Source: Candidatus Bathyarchaeota archaeon | Lineage (GTDB): Archaea; Thermoproteota; Bathyarchaeia; Bathyarchaeales; DTEX01 | Assembly: GCA_021162225.1 (NCBI GenBank) | Contig: JAGGZB010000134.1 | Coordinates: forward strand, 1 to 12,553 | DNA: 12,553 nucleotides | Direction of reading: 5' to 3' | Shown here: one piece after another, positions 6,545 to 12,553 of the stretch | Layout: each line of letters opens with the position of its first letter | How positions within the stretch are numbered: position 1 is the first letter of the stretch | The notes under the pieces: generated by a model | The model's database searches: none | What the model was told of the DNA's origin: nothing | What the model saw: only the letters and a program-made list of their open reading frames with translations | Program-made: the position numbers and the translations under genes

Positions 6545-7885
6545 TCAGAGCTTTCTCATCGCAACTTCAGCCGCTAGGACCATTGGCTCCCATGTCTCAT
6601 TTACTGGCGGAGCGTAGCATGTATCAGCCTTAGCCAGCTCCTTCACCGTCATCCCTTTCTGTATAGCAAAGGAGAGAGCATTAACTCGTTGAGTTACTTC
6701 TTCTCCCCCGATTATCTGCCCACCGATTATCCTCTCAGTTTCTCTGTCAGCTATTATTTTCACTCTTATCTGTTTGCCTCCGGGATAATAATCGGCTCTA
6801 GTCTTGGAGGTTATGATTCCAGATACTGTCTCAATTCCGACGCGCTTGGCCATAGCCTCAGTTAAGCCAGTTGCACCTATCTCTAAATCAAAGAGCTTCG
6901 TAACAAATGAACAGAGGCATCCTAAGAATACTGAATATCCGCCGGCGGCGTTTATGCCAGCGACTTTTCCCTGTCTTACAGCTGTTGTGCCGAGCTGGCT
7001 AAGAATAGGCCTTTGAGTAATTGAGCTTATCGATTCTGCACAATCACCAGCAGCATATACATCCTTCACACTCGTCTCCATCCGCAGGTTAGTCTTTATC
7101 CCTCCTGTTTCCCCAATCTCTATGCCAGCTTCCTTTGCGAGCTTAACATTTGGTCTTACGCCGGTTGCCATGAGAACTAAATCTGCAGGGATCTCATCTC
7201 CATCCACGCAGACTCCGCTCACATGATCGTCTCCGAGGACTTCGTCAACACGCTTGCCTGTCATAATCTTAATGCCTTTCTCTTCAAGATATCTTTGAAC
7301 AATTCTAGCCATGTCTCTATCTAGAGCTGCTGGGCAGACTTGTGGAAGAAGTTCCACAACAGTCGTCTTCAATCCCCGCTCCTTAAATGAGACTGCTGTC
7401 TCTAAGCCTATAGCTCCAGCTCCTATAACAACGGCGGCTTTCGATTTTTCCAAGGCTTGACATATCCTTTTTCCATCATCAAGTGTCCGAAGGGTGAAGA
7501 CCCCCTTCTTTTCCTTTCCCTTTATCGGCGGGATGAAAGGATATGCTCCCGTTGCGAGAATTAAGCTGTCATACTGAAGAGTCTCACTGTTTCCTTTCTT
7601 GTCCTCAACCTCTACTGTTTTATCTTCGACATTGATTGCTTTAGCTGTAGTCTCCAGTCTGAGGTCTATCTTCATCATTTTGTAATATGATGGGGGGAAA
7701 ACTATGAGATCCTCAAAACTAGCTATATGCCCTCCTATAACAAACGGAATTCCACATGGAGAGTAGCCAGCAACACTTTGATCCGTAATTAACGTTATCT
7801 CAGCAGATCTATCAGTCTTCCTAGCAGCTGAAGCAGCATCTGTTCCAGCGGCATGCGCTCCTATTATCACGATCTTTCTAGCCAT
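6545..7885 (-). CDS. CoA-disulfide reductase / NADH oxidase-type flavoprotein
   Basis: A 446-residue pyridine-nucleotide disulfide oxidoreductase, full length for the family. The FAD-binding motif opens the protein (IVIIGAHAAGTDAASAAR). The single redox cysteine Cys44 sits in GYSPCGIPF, the hallmark of CoA-disulfide reductases and related NADH oxidases or polysulfide reductases that work through a Cys-CoA or sulfenate intermediate. The NAD(P)H motif VVIGAGAIGLETA is at 152-164, the second FAD motif VYAAGDCAE at 277-284, and the C-terminal dimerisation domain runs to DTCYAPPVNETWEP. The protein is cytoplasmic. The likely role is keeping CoA or low-molecular-weight thiols reduced, or handling sulfur or oxygen. 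Two cysteines (323 and 325, GCLCS) in the dimerisation domain look unusual. The ATG start has GGAGAG at 7894-7899, 8 nt upstream. It is a single-gene unit, with a gap of 275 bp to the next gene upstream. Confidence 0.88.
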   Translation of the reverse strand: MARKIVIIGAHAAGTDAASAARKTDRSAEITLITDQSVAGYSPCGIPFVIGGHIASFEDLIVFPPSYYKMMKIDLRLETTAKAINVEDKTVEVEDKKGNSETLQYDSLILATGAYPFIPPIKGKEKKGVFTLRTLDDGKRICQALEKSKAAVVIGAGAIGLETAVSFKERGLKTTVVELLPQVCPAALDRDMARIVQRYLEEKGIKIMTGKRVDEVLGDDHVSGVCVDGDEIPADLVLMATGVRPNVKLAKEAGIEIGETGGIKTNLRMETSVKDVYAAGDCAESISSITQRPILSQLGTTAVRQGKVAGINAAGGYSVFLGCLCSFVTKLFDLEIGATGLTEAMAKRVGIETVSGIITSKTRADYYPGGKQIRVKIIADRETERIIGGQIIGGEEVTQRVNALSFAIQKGMTVKELAKADTCYAPPVNETWEPMVLAAEVAMRKL

Positions 7886-8004
7886 TAACCAATCTCTCCT
7901 TCTTGGAAGTACTTATCTTAAGATTACAGAGGTTCTTAATCAGTTTTATTCTCTGCCACCTCAGCAGACACCGCCGAAACTCTTCCAAATATGAGTTAAG
8001 AAGA

Positions 8005-8020
8005 TAGAAAAAGTTTTCTA
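8005..8020. repeat. 7-bp perfect inverted repeat in the 7886-8160 intergenic region
   Basis: TAGAAAA (8005-8011) and TTTTCTA (8014-8020) are exact reverse complements with a 2-bp centre. The 275-bp region around it (7886-8160) holds no gene I can recognise. The repeat lies upstream of the flavoprotein and downstream of the acetyltransferase stop, so it could be an operator of the first or a 3' element of the second. Confidence 0.3.
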
Positions 8021-8160
8021 CAGCGCAACATACGCCTAAGGATCCTAAGAATAAGATGCTAAAGAGAAAGGAGGGCTAGAATCAAAGAGATTGAGAAACT
8101 TCTATAAGGAACGAAGATGATGATTCATTGCCAAAAATTACATCATAATTTATTAGTTTT

Positions 8161-8649
8161 TTACTGAATATCTTTGCTCATTATATATGCGTTTTCTCCA
8201 TCAGCGTAATATCCTTTAACGATCCTTTGAACCTCAAAACCGACTTTTTTGTAAAGGTTTATCGCGGGATAATTGCTGACGCGAACCTCTAAGTAGCATT
8301 TTTTGGCATTATATATCTTTGCCATATTTTCTAGGGCCTTCTCTATCAACGCACGTCCTATACCCTTCCTCTGATGCTCCGGAAGAACAGCGATCGAGAT
8401 TATATGTCCCTTCTTGGGAGAAGAGAAGGGTATAAAGCTGATCCCTGAAAAATCGCTTTCTATTCTACACATTATGTAACCAACTACTTCTCCATCTTTT
8501 TCCGCCACAAGGAAGATCTCCGGAAAGTTTTCGTAATGACCGATGAAAAAGCTCTCTGAGTAATTCTCTGGTAGACATCTACGATTTATACTTATCACTC
8601 GAGGGAGATCCCTCAGTTCAAATCTTCTTAGGATATATGAAGGATCCAA
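8161..8649 (-). CDS. rimI: Archaeal Ard1/RimI N-alpha-acetyltransferase (GNAT)
   Basis: A 162-residue GNAT enzyme that acetylates protein N-termini using acetyl-CoA in the cytoplasm. The archaeal Ard1 signatures are clear: CLPENY (residues 25-30) at the substrate site, GHIISIAVLPEHQRKGIG (81-98) containing the acetyl-CoA pyrophosphate loop QRKGIG, YLEVRVSNYPAINLYKKVGF (119-138), and the C-terminal KGYYADGENAYIM. The length is usual for the family. The start is TTG at 8649: an in-frame stop lies two codons upstream, and AAGGG directly precedes the TTG. It follows the LarA-like gene by 84 nt on the same strand, with a small hairpin between them, so co-transcription is possible but not certain. 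No link in function with the neighbours is evident. Confidence 0.9.
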   Translation of the reverse strand: MDPSYILRRFELRDLPRVISINRRCLPENYSESFFIGHYENFPEIFLVAEKDGEVVGYIMCRIESDFSGISFIPFSSPKKGHIISIAVLPEHQRKGIGRALIEKALENMAKIYNAKKCYLEVRVSNYPAINLYKKVGFEVQRIVKGYYADGENAYIMSKDIQ

Positions 8650-8714
8650 CCCTTATCCCTTATTTCTTACTGATCTAGAAAAATACCTAAAGGAGAAAAT
8701 TTATCTTTTCTTGT

Positions 8715-8733
8715 CCAATCGCTTAGCGATAGG
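8715..8733 (-). terminator. Hairpin directly after the LarA-like stop codon
   Basis: ATCGCT and AGCGAT (8718-8730) form a 13-bp palindrome flanked by CC and GG that can extend the stem past one mismatch. It begins right after the TAG of the LarA-like gene on the minus strand. The A/T-rich sequence that follows lacks a long T-run, so it may be a weak terminator or an mRNA 3'-end stabiliser ahead of the acetyltransferase. Confidence 0.4.
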
Positions 8734-9981
8734 CTATGTCTTCATAAAAGGAATAGTTAAGCACCCCTTTGGGATAAAAGAGAACTTCCCTCTACTTCCA
8801 ATAGCACCTAGGGACAAGCGAAACGCTTCATTAGCTGTTCTTGCAATCTTCATCTTGAAGACGTGGGAAACGTAATAATTTGGCATCGCCGAAACGATCA
8901 GCACATTAGACTCTTGAAGAACACTCAGCAACCTGTATGCCATGAACTTAGGAATACTGAACTTCTTCTTCAAATCTCTACGTAAATCTTTCAGATCCGC
9001 AAATTTAGATGCTGTTTCTATGAACTCTTCATCTCCGCATCCTGAAGAACACTCAGCAACCAGAACTATGTTCTTCTTTCTCTTCGATACTTTTAAAGCA
9101 CCATACAGACATGTAACAGCTTCTTGAAGAGTGGAATCGAAGGCTGAGCCTCCGGGGCTTACAAACACCACATCGGCTCTGTTTTCTACGGGAACCTTAT
9201 ATATCTCCTCCGCAAACTTAACGGCTTCCCAGAATGCTTTATTAAAGTCACCCGCAAATGCCTTCACAACGTCAAATACATCGTTTCTAACGATGCTCAC
9301 TGCAAAATCAACATCAGCAAGATTGGCAGCTTCAGTCATCTCTTCGTGAACGGGGTTGTCCTTCAAATTTCCCATAACCGCTTTATTGTCCAAGCCAAGC
9401 TGGAAAACTTTATTAATAGAGTCTATCCTCGCCACTCCGGGCACAATTAATTCGCGTCCACCACTATATCCAGCGATTGGATGCGGTTCAACCGGACCAG
9501 CGAGAATCTTCACATCTGCCTCTATAAATATTCTATTTAGGAAGATCTCGGTTCCACGCGAAGTTTTACCTACATATGTTCCATGATCCGAGCAGCTATG
9601 TCGCATGATCTTAAATGCTTCCGTGCTAAGCACAGTAGAGACTTGTTTTGAAGATATAGCTTTAAAGGGATCGTATGCAACTAAGACTGTAACATCTCCC
9701 TCCCTTACACCCGATGATTCCAACTCCTCGATTAAGGCCGAGAGAATCATACGATTCGTTGAGACGCCGGAGTCTTTTAGGACTATAGTTACCTTCGCTC
9801 CAGGTTTGGCTAAGTCTGCTATACTTGGAGTAGCCAGAGGCTTTTTCAGCGCATTTCGTATCTCTTCTTGAGGATTCTGCGCGCCGCCCACCTTCTTAGG
9901 CTCAATTACGTCAAGCACGTTACCCGCCGGAACTCTTACGCAGACTTCAGTATCTCCATACGGAAGCCATATCTCAACCAT
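8734..9981 (-). CDS. LarA/DUF2088-family protein with altered cofactor-site residues
   Basis: A 415-residue homologue of nickel-pincer (NPN) lactate racemase LarA, matching in length and order of segments: the N-terminal LPYGD..VRVP, GPVEPHPIAGYSGGRE-L-VPG, then VFVSPGG and VAECSSGCGDEEF in the C-terminal half. Compared with the L. plantarum enzyme as I recall it, Asp72 is kept (Asp70) and His174 is kept (His167). Arg75 is Val73, His108 is Phe106, the NPN-anchoring Lys184 is Glu177, and His200 is Phe193. Spacing is exact from His167 onward. No NPN synthesis genes (larB, larC, larE) are in the window. Racemase activity is therefore unlikely, and the true function is unknown. The ATG start has AAGGT 7 nt upstream. 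The gene is 63 nt downstream of the hydroxyacid dehydrogenase, probably in one transcript, which hints at a hydroxyacid substrate. Confidence 0.88.
   Translation of the reverse strand: MVEIWLPYGDTEVCVRVPAGNVLDVIEPKKVGGAQNPQEEIRNALKKPLATPSIADLAKPGAKVTIVLKDSGVSTNRMILSALIEELESSGVREGDVTVLVAYDPFKAISSKQVSTVLSTEAFKIMRHSCSDHGTYVGKTSRGTEIFLNRIFIEADVKILAGPVEPHPIAGYSGGRELIVPGVARIDSINKVFQLGLDNKAVMGNLKDNPVHEEMTEAANLADVDFAVSIVRNDVFDVVKAFAGDFNKAFWEAVKFAEEIYKVPVENRADVVFVSPGGSAFDSTLQEAVTCLYGALKVSKRKKNIVLVAECSSGCGDEEFIETASKFADLKDLRRDLKKKFSIPKFMAYRLLSVLQESNVLIVSAMPNYYVSHVFKMKIARTANEAFRLSLGAIGSRGKFSFIPKGCLTIPFMKT
8915..8933. repeat. 19-bp exact direct repeat, copy 1 (inside the LarA-like gene)
   Basis: The plus strand reads TGAAGAACACTCAGCAACC, identical to 9043-9061. 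On the coding strand this copy is read as RLLSVLQ. Flanking bases do not match. Confidence 0.8.
9043..9061. repeat. 19-bp exact direct repeat, copy 2 (inside the LarA-like gene)
   Basis: Identical to 8915-8933, 128 bp away. Because 128 is not a multiple of three, the same bases are read in a different frame, here as VAECSS, which is part of a conserved family motif. Confidence 0.8.
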
Positions 9982-10044
9982 AAGAAAAACCTTCTATTCT
10001 TTTACGCTAATTTTCCAGATCAACCTAAACATCACTTAGGAGAG

Positions 10045-10965
10045 TTATGTGCTTGAACTATTAAAGAAACGAATTATCTTATCAGCAATTATCAATGACG
10101 CTTCTTTCTGAGCTTCAACGGTCTGAGCTCCTATATGAGGAGTGCATATCACGTTTGGATGCTTAATCAGCTCCAGATTCTTAGGAGGCTCGGTTCCGTA
10201 GACATCAAGAGCCGCGCCTCCGATCTTCCCAGTTTTCAATGCGTCTAGAAGGGCTTCCTCGTTGATCACTTCCCCTCTAGCCGTGTTGATAAGGAAAACT
10301 CCATTCTTCATTTTGCTGATTTCCTCAGCATCTATCATATGCTTTGTCTCCTCTGTTAATGGAACATGAATCGATATTATATCGCTTTGTCTCAGCAGCT
10401 CATCTAAAGAGAGAAAATCAGCTCCCAGCTCCTCTAGCAATTGCGGGGAAGGAGGACTTCTCTTAGTTACAAGGATCTTCATCCCCATAGCCTTCGCTAT
10501 TCTGGCAACTCTCAAACCTATATTTCCAAGCCCAATCAGCCCTAGTTTTTTACCCTTCAACAGGAAGCCCTTCAGCTCTTTCTTGAGCCATTCTCCCCGC
10601 TTCATCGATGCATCTGCAAAAGTTATCTTACGAGCTAAAGCTATCATAAGTCCTATCGTTAATTCAGCTACAGAGTCTGCCGGCGCCTCCGGCGCATTTA
10701 CAACGGCGATTCCTCTTTCCTCAGCCGCCTTTAAATCTATATTATCAAGACCGGATCCCGCTCGAGCTATTAATTTAAGACATCTTCCACGCTCAATAAG
10801 GTCACGCGTAACCTTTGTTCTGCTCCTTACAATTAGGACATTGCATTCTCGAATCTCCTCCTTCAGCATCTCTCTCCGCGTTAAGAACTTAACATCGAAA
10901 CCTGCTTCTCTCAGCTTTTCGATACCTTCTGGATCGATGCGATCACAGACCAAGATTTTAACCAA
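10045..10965 (-). CDS. serA: D-2-hydroxyacid dehydrogenase, D-3-phosphoglycerate dehydrogenase-like
   Basis: A 306-residue NAD(P)-dependent dehydrogenase without the C-terminal ACT domain of longer SerA proteins. The substrate-binding RSRTKVT and ARAGSGLDNID segments are typical of phosphoglycerate dehydrogenase, the first enzyme of serine synthesis. The Rossmann motif is GLGNIG (145-150). Catalytic residues are Arg230 (TARGEV), Glu259 (YGTEPP) and His277 (PHIGAQT). At the end of the second Rossmann strand, where NAD-specific enzymes carry Asp, the sequence is LVTKRSPP. Basic residues there usually favour NADPH, so glyoxylate or hydroxypyruvate reductase activity is an alternative. The start is TTG with a full GGAGG SD (10975-10979) 9 nt upstream and a TATA box at 11040-11050. 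The LarA-like gene follows by 63 nt. The dehydrogenase call is firm, its substrate less so. Confidence 0.85.
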   Translation of the reverse strand: MVKILVCDRIDPEGIEKLREAGFDVKFLTRREMLKEEIRECNVLIVRSRTKVTRDLIERGRCLKLIARAGSGLDNIDLKAAEERGIAVVNAPEAPADSVAELTIGLMIALARKITFADASMKRGEWLKKELKGFLLKGKKLGLIGLGNIGLRVARIAKAMGMKILVTKRSPPSPQLLEELGADFLSLDELLRQSDIISIHVPLTEETKHMIDAEEISKMKNGVFLINTARGEVINEEALLDALKTGKIGGAALDVYGTEPPKNLELIKHPNVICTPHIGAQTVEAQKEASLIIADKIIRFFNSSST

Positions 10966-10974
10966 TGCCTTTTG

Positions 10975-10979
10975 CCTCC
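10975..10979 (-). promoter_or_regulatory. SD that decides the TTG start at 10965
   Basis: CCTCC on the plus strand is GGAGG on the coding strand, 9 nt before the TTG. No ATG or GTG start in this frame is better placed. Confidence 0.7.
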
Positions 10980-11039
10980 AGTTATGAACGGCTTAGCTGC
11001 ACCAGCGCAGATACAGACATAAAACATCAGCAACTTCTC

Positions 11040-11050
11040 TTTTATATTAA
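11040..11050 (-). promoter_or_regulatory. TATA box for the dehydrogenase - LarA-like - (acetyltransferase) unit
   Basis: The minus strand reads TTAATATAAAA, the best TATA match in the window. The predicted start near 11015 gives a leader of about 50 bases with the GGAGG SD. It separates this unit from the MBL-fold gene upstream. Confidence 0.55.
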
Positions 11051-11120
11051 ACTTAACCCTTTTTAACTCAATAACTCTCAAAAACACAATCTTAGATATC
11101 TTTAAGTTAAGATTCATTAT

Positions 11121-11846
11121 TTAATTAGTGCTGATCTTTTCCGCATATTCGGAGACTATCCTAATGCATTCCTGAAGTTCTCTCCACCCTCCCTTTAACG
11201 CTAAAAGACCGTGACCGGGCAGAAGTATATCTGGCTTCACAGCTCTCGAAAGATTCTCTAGGGACCTCAAATATTTTCTGATGCTTTCAATATCTCTTGA
11301 CCCAAGCCAAGAGGATACCGGATGACCAGCCATTAAGCCTCTATCACACTTAAAAGCCGTATCACCAGTAAATAGAAGACTCTTCCCCTCAACTTTTAAT
11401 CCATAACACAAATCTCCACCTTCTCTTGTGTGACCAGATGCATCGAAAACTTCGATTTTAGATTTTCCAAACGTTAAAGTCTCTCCTCCCCTCAACTTTA
11501 TATCTACATAAGCCGGTGTAAGTCTTCCCTGACTCCTCTGAAAACCACTCTCAATTGCTTCTGCAGTAAGCTCATGAGCCGCCAATTTACATTTGAAAGT
11601 CTTCTTCGCGAGCGCGGCCCCGCCTGAATGATCTAGGTGTGAATGAGTTAAAAAGAGTACTGATACGCTATCTGGATCAAAGCCCTCTTCTATAATATTT
11701 GCTTTAACCATCTCAACATCTTCTTCGGATCCTATGTCTATGAGAATAAAACCAGCACCCAAAGTATCGATTAAGTAAACGTTGCATCCGCTTGAAAGGT
11801 TATAGCTTGATCCTCCCACAAGATAAACTCCATCAACGATCCTCAT
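11121..11846 (-). CDS. MBL-fold metallo-hydrolase
   Basis: A 241-residue metallo-beta-lactamase-fold protein with the full two-metal ligand set: His68-x-His70-x-Asp72-His73 in LTHSHLDHSGG, His139 in SGHTREGGD, Asp162 in FTGDTAF, and His212 in LLPGHG. The layout is that of the glyoxalase II/Zn-hydrolase-like subgroup, which hydrolyses thioesters, lactones and related small molecules in the cytoplasm. The Arg-Glu after GHT replaces the usual Pro-Gly. No signal peptide is present. The ATG start has no clear SD, and an A/T-rich TTTTATTTTTAT lies close upstream (about 11856-11868), so the mRNA may have little or no leader. It lies 155 bp upstream of the hydroxyacid dehydrogenase on the same strand, but that gene has its own promoter. 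Substrate unknown; a 2-hydroxyacid thioester or lactone would fit the neighbours. Confidence 0.88.
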   Translation of the reverse strand: MRIVDGVYLVGGSSYNLSSGCNVYLIDTLGAGFILIDIGSEEDVEMVKANIIEEGFDPDSVSVLFLTHSHLDHSGGAALAKKTFKCKLAAHELTAEAIESGFQRSQGRLTPAYVDIKLRGGETLTFGKSKIEVFDASGHTREGGDLCYGLKVEGKSLLFTGDTAFKCDRGLMAGHPVSSWLGSRDIESIRKYLRSLENLSRAVKPDILLPGHGLLALKGGWRELQECIRIVSEYAEKISTN

Positions 11847-11963
11847 AAACCATCCGATAAAAATAAAAGCCTAATTGCTTTTTAACTAATTTGTCCATTA
11901 GTCTTAAGGCAACGAAACAACTCACAACGGTCCGGAAAAAAGGACAAAATTTGTGACTGAATA

Positions 11964-12011
11964 TATTTATACGTATTTATATGGATGTAGTTTATGAAAA
12001 AAATATTTATA
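11964..12011 (+). promoter_or_regulatory. Promoter region with three phased TATTTATA boxes
   Basis: TATTTATA occurs exactly at 11964-11971, 11974-11981 and 12004-12011, with offsets of 10 and 30 bp, so all face the same side of the helix. The last two extend to a 14-bp direct repeat with one mismatch. The third copy follows GAAAAAAA, a good BRE, and is the likely TATA box, giving a start near 12030 and a leader of about 40 bases. The upstream copies may be regulator sites or alternative TATA boxes. Confidence 0.5.
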
Positions 12012-12069
12012 TGAATGCTAAAAAACTAATAGCTGCCGGAAAAATTGTAAGGGGGAAAGGTGATAATTT

Positions 12070-12553
12070 ATGGCCTCAACCACCAAAATTATTGCAGTTG
12101 CTATTGTTGTGGTGATTATTGCCGCAGCTGGTTATTACTGGTATTACACAACTAGCCAACCTAGAACAACAGAGATAACTCTAATGACAAAGGCAGGATT
12201 GTGGGCGGACTTTATCCGAAACAGTGGTGTACTCGAGGATTATAAGGAAAGAATGCTTAAAGAAAAGAATGTAAAAGTCGAGGTCACGATTATTACGGCT
12301 CCGCATCGCGGCTACGGAGAGAAGCTAATAACATCTTTTGCAGCTGGATCGGAGGGAGACGTCTGCTGGGTCAGCCCAACAGACGTTTTTAGGCTTGCTG
12401 AGACAGAATATTTGCTAGACTTGACGCCTTACGTTAGCAAGTGGGCTGATTGGGAGAAATTCTATCCGGCGGCAAGGAACGCTTATACGATTGGTGGAAA
12501 AGTCTATGCCGTTCCTAATGATGCCGCCACGATGGTTCTCTACTATCGAAAAG
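12070..12553 (+). CDS. ABC transporter sugar-type solute-binding protein, C-terminus missing
   Basis: The gene starts at ATG 12070, with AGGTG at 12058-12062 ending 7 nt upstream, and is open to the window end (161 codons seen). Residues 1-6 are short and positively charged. Residues about 7-26 form one hydrophobic segment (IIAVAIVVVIIAAAGYYWYY) that would anchor the protein outside the membrane; no lipobox cysteine is present. The following domain fits the extracellular solute-binding family 1 (MalE-like): EITLMTKAG as the first strand, VEVTIITAP, EKLITSFAAGSEGDVCWVSPTDVFRLAETEYLLDLTPYV, and GGKVYAVPNDAATMVLYYRK, the hinge region around the ligand cleft. It probably opens an ABC sugar-uptake operon whose permease and ATPase genes lie beyond the edge. 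The ligand is unknown, but uptake of a sugar or sugar amine would suit the aminotransferase cluster. Confidence 0.85.
   Translation, partial: MASTTKIIAVAIVVVIIAAAGYYWYYTTSQPRTTEITLMTKAGLWADFIRNSGVLEDYKERMLKEKNVKVEVTIITAPHRGYGEKLITSFAAGSEGDVCWVSPTDVFRLAETEYLLDLTPYVSKWADWEKFYPAARNAYTIGGKVYAVPNDAATMVLYYRK

Noticed and set aside
8035..8049. CCTAAG direct repeat around a GGATCC-type palindrome
   Set aside because: It is short and isolated, with no nearby signal it could explain.
8117..8123. ATGATGA resembling a C box of an archaeal C/D guide RNA
   Set aside because: No CTGA D box or D' box lies at a suitable distance, and no kink-turn pairing is seen.
10911..11117. 68-codon minus-strand frame overlapping the dehydrogenase start
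   Set aside because: It runs through the TATA box and leader of the dehydrogenase gene, and its end overlaps that gene in another frame. No family features are visible.
11890..11948. TTTGTCC and GGACAAA inverted pair in the divergent intergenic region
   Set aside because: The 45-nt spacing and 7-bp arms are weak, and it is not placed over either promoter in a way that suggests a site.

Overview
The window looks archaeal. Several genes are preceded by A/T-rich TATA-like boxes, often with a purine-rich BRE-like stretch, rather than bacterial -35/-10 pairs. Start sites often carry strong Shine-Dalgarno (SD) motifs (GGAGG, GAGGT, GGAGGG), and TTG starts recur. The acetyltransferase is of the archaeal Ard1/RimI type, and the partial substrate-binding protein has the short charged N-terminus plus membrane anchor common in archaea. 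An uncultivated Thermoproteota-like lineage is my best inference; no rRNA or other marker gene is present to fix it.

Left region (1-4426, all minus strand): transcription runs right to left through a DegT/StrS-type PLP sugar aminotransferase (3101-4426), a xylose-isomerase-like TIM-barrel protein 44 nt further on (2118-3056), a second paralogous DegT-type aminotransferase (667-1917), and an amidohydrolase cut by the window edge (1-506). The last two each have intergenic space with their own candidate control elements: a palindrome at 1996-2016, and a TATA box with a perfect inverted repeat covering the ribosome binding site at 512-549. Together they suggest sugar or cyclitol amine metabolism, but no substrate can be read from the sequence.

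Middle region: 4427-4954 holds a decayed insertion-sequence transposase and otherwise no gene. A plus-strand DmpA-family (P1, S58) self-processing aminopeptidase follows at 4955-6064, then a small winged-helix protein (6264-6518). A minus-strand CoA-disulfide reductase/NADH oxidase-type flavoprotein (6545-7885) converges on it.

Right region (8161-11846, minus strand): the order of transcription is an MBL-fold hydrolase, a D-2-hydroxyacid dehydrogenase (SerA-like), a LarA/DUF2088 protein and the Ard1/RimI acetyltransferase. The LarA-like protein is the most unusual gene here. It keeps the family fold motifs, but the lysine that anchors the nickel-pincer cofactor and two of the active-site histidines are replaced. 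Divergently, on the plus strand, an ABC transporter sugar-type solute-binding protein starts at 12070 and runs off the window, behind a promoter region with three phased TATTTATA elements.

No tRNA, rRNA, CRISPR array or intact mobile element was seen. The most useful leads are the degenerate LarA homologue, the aminotransferase-isomerase-aminotransferase cluster, and several palindromes placed where operators or leader hairpins would lie.
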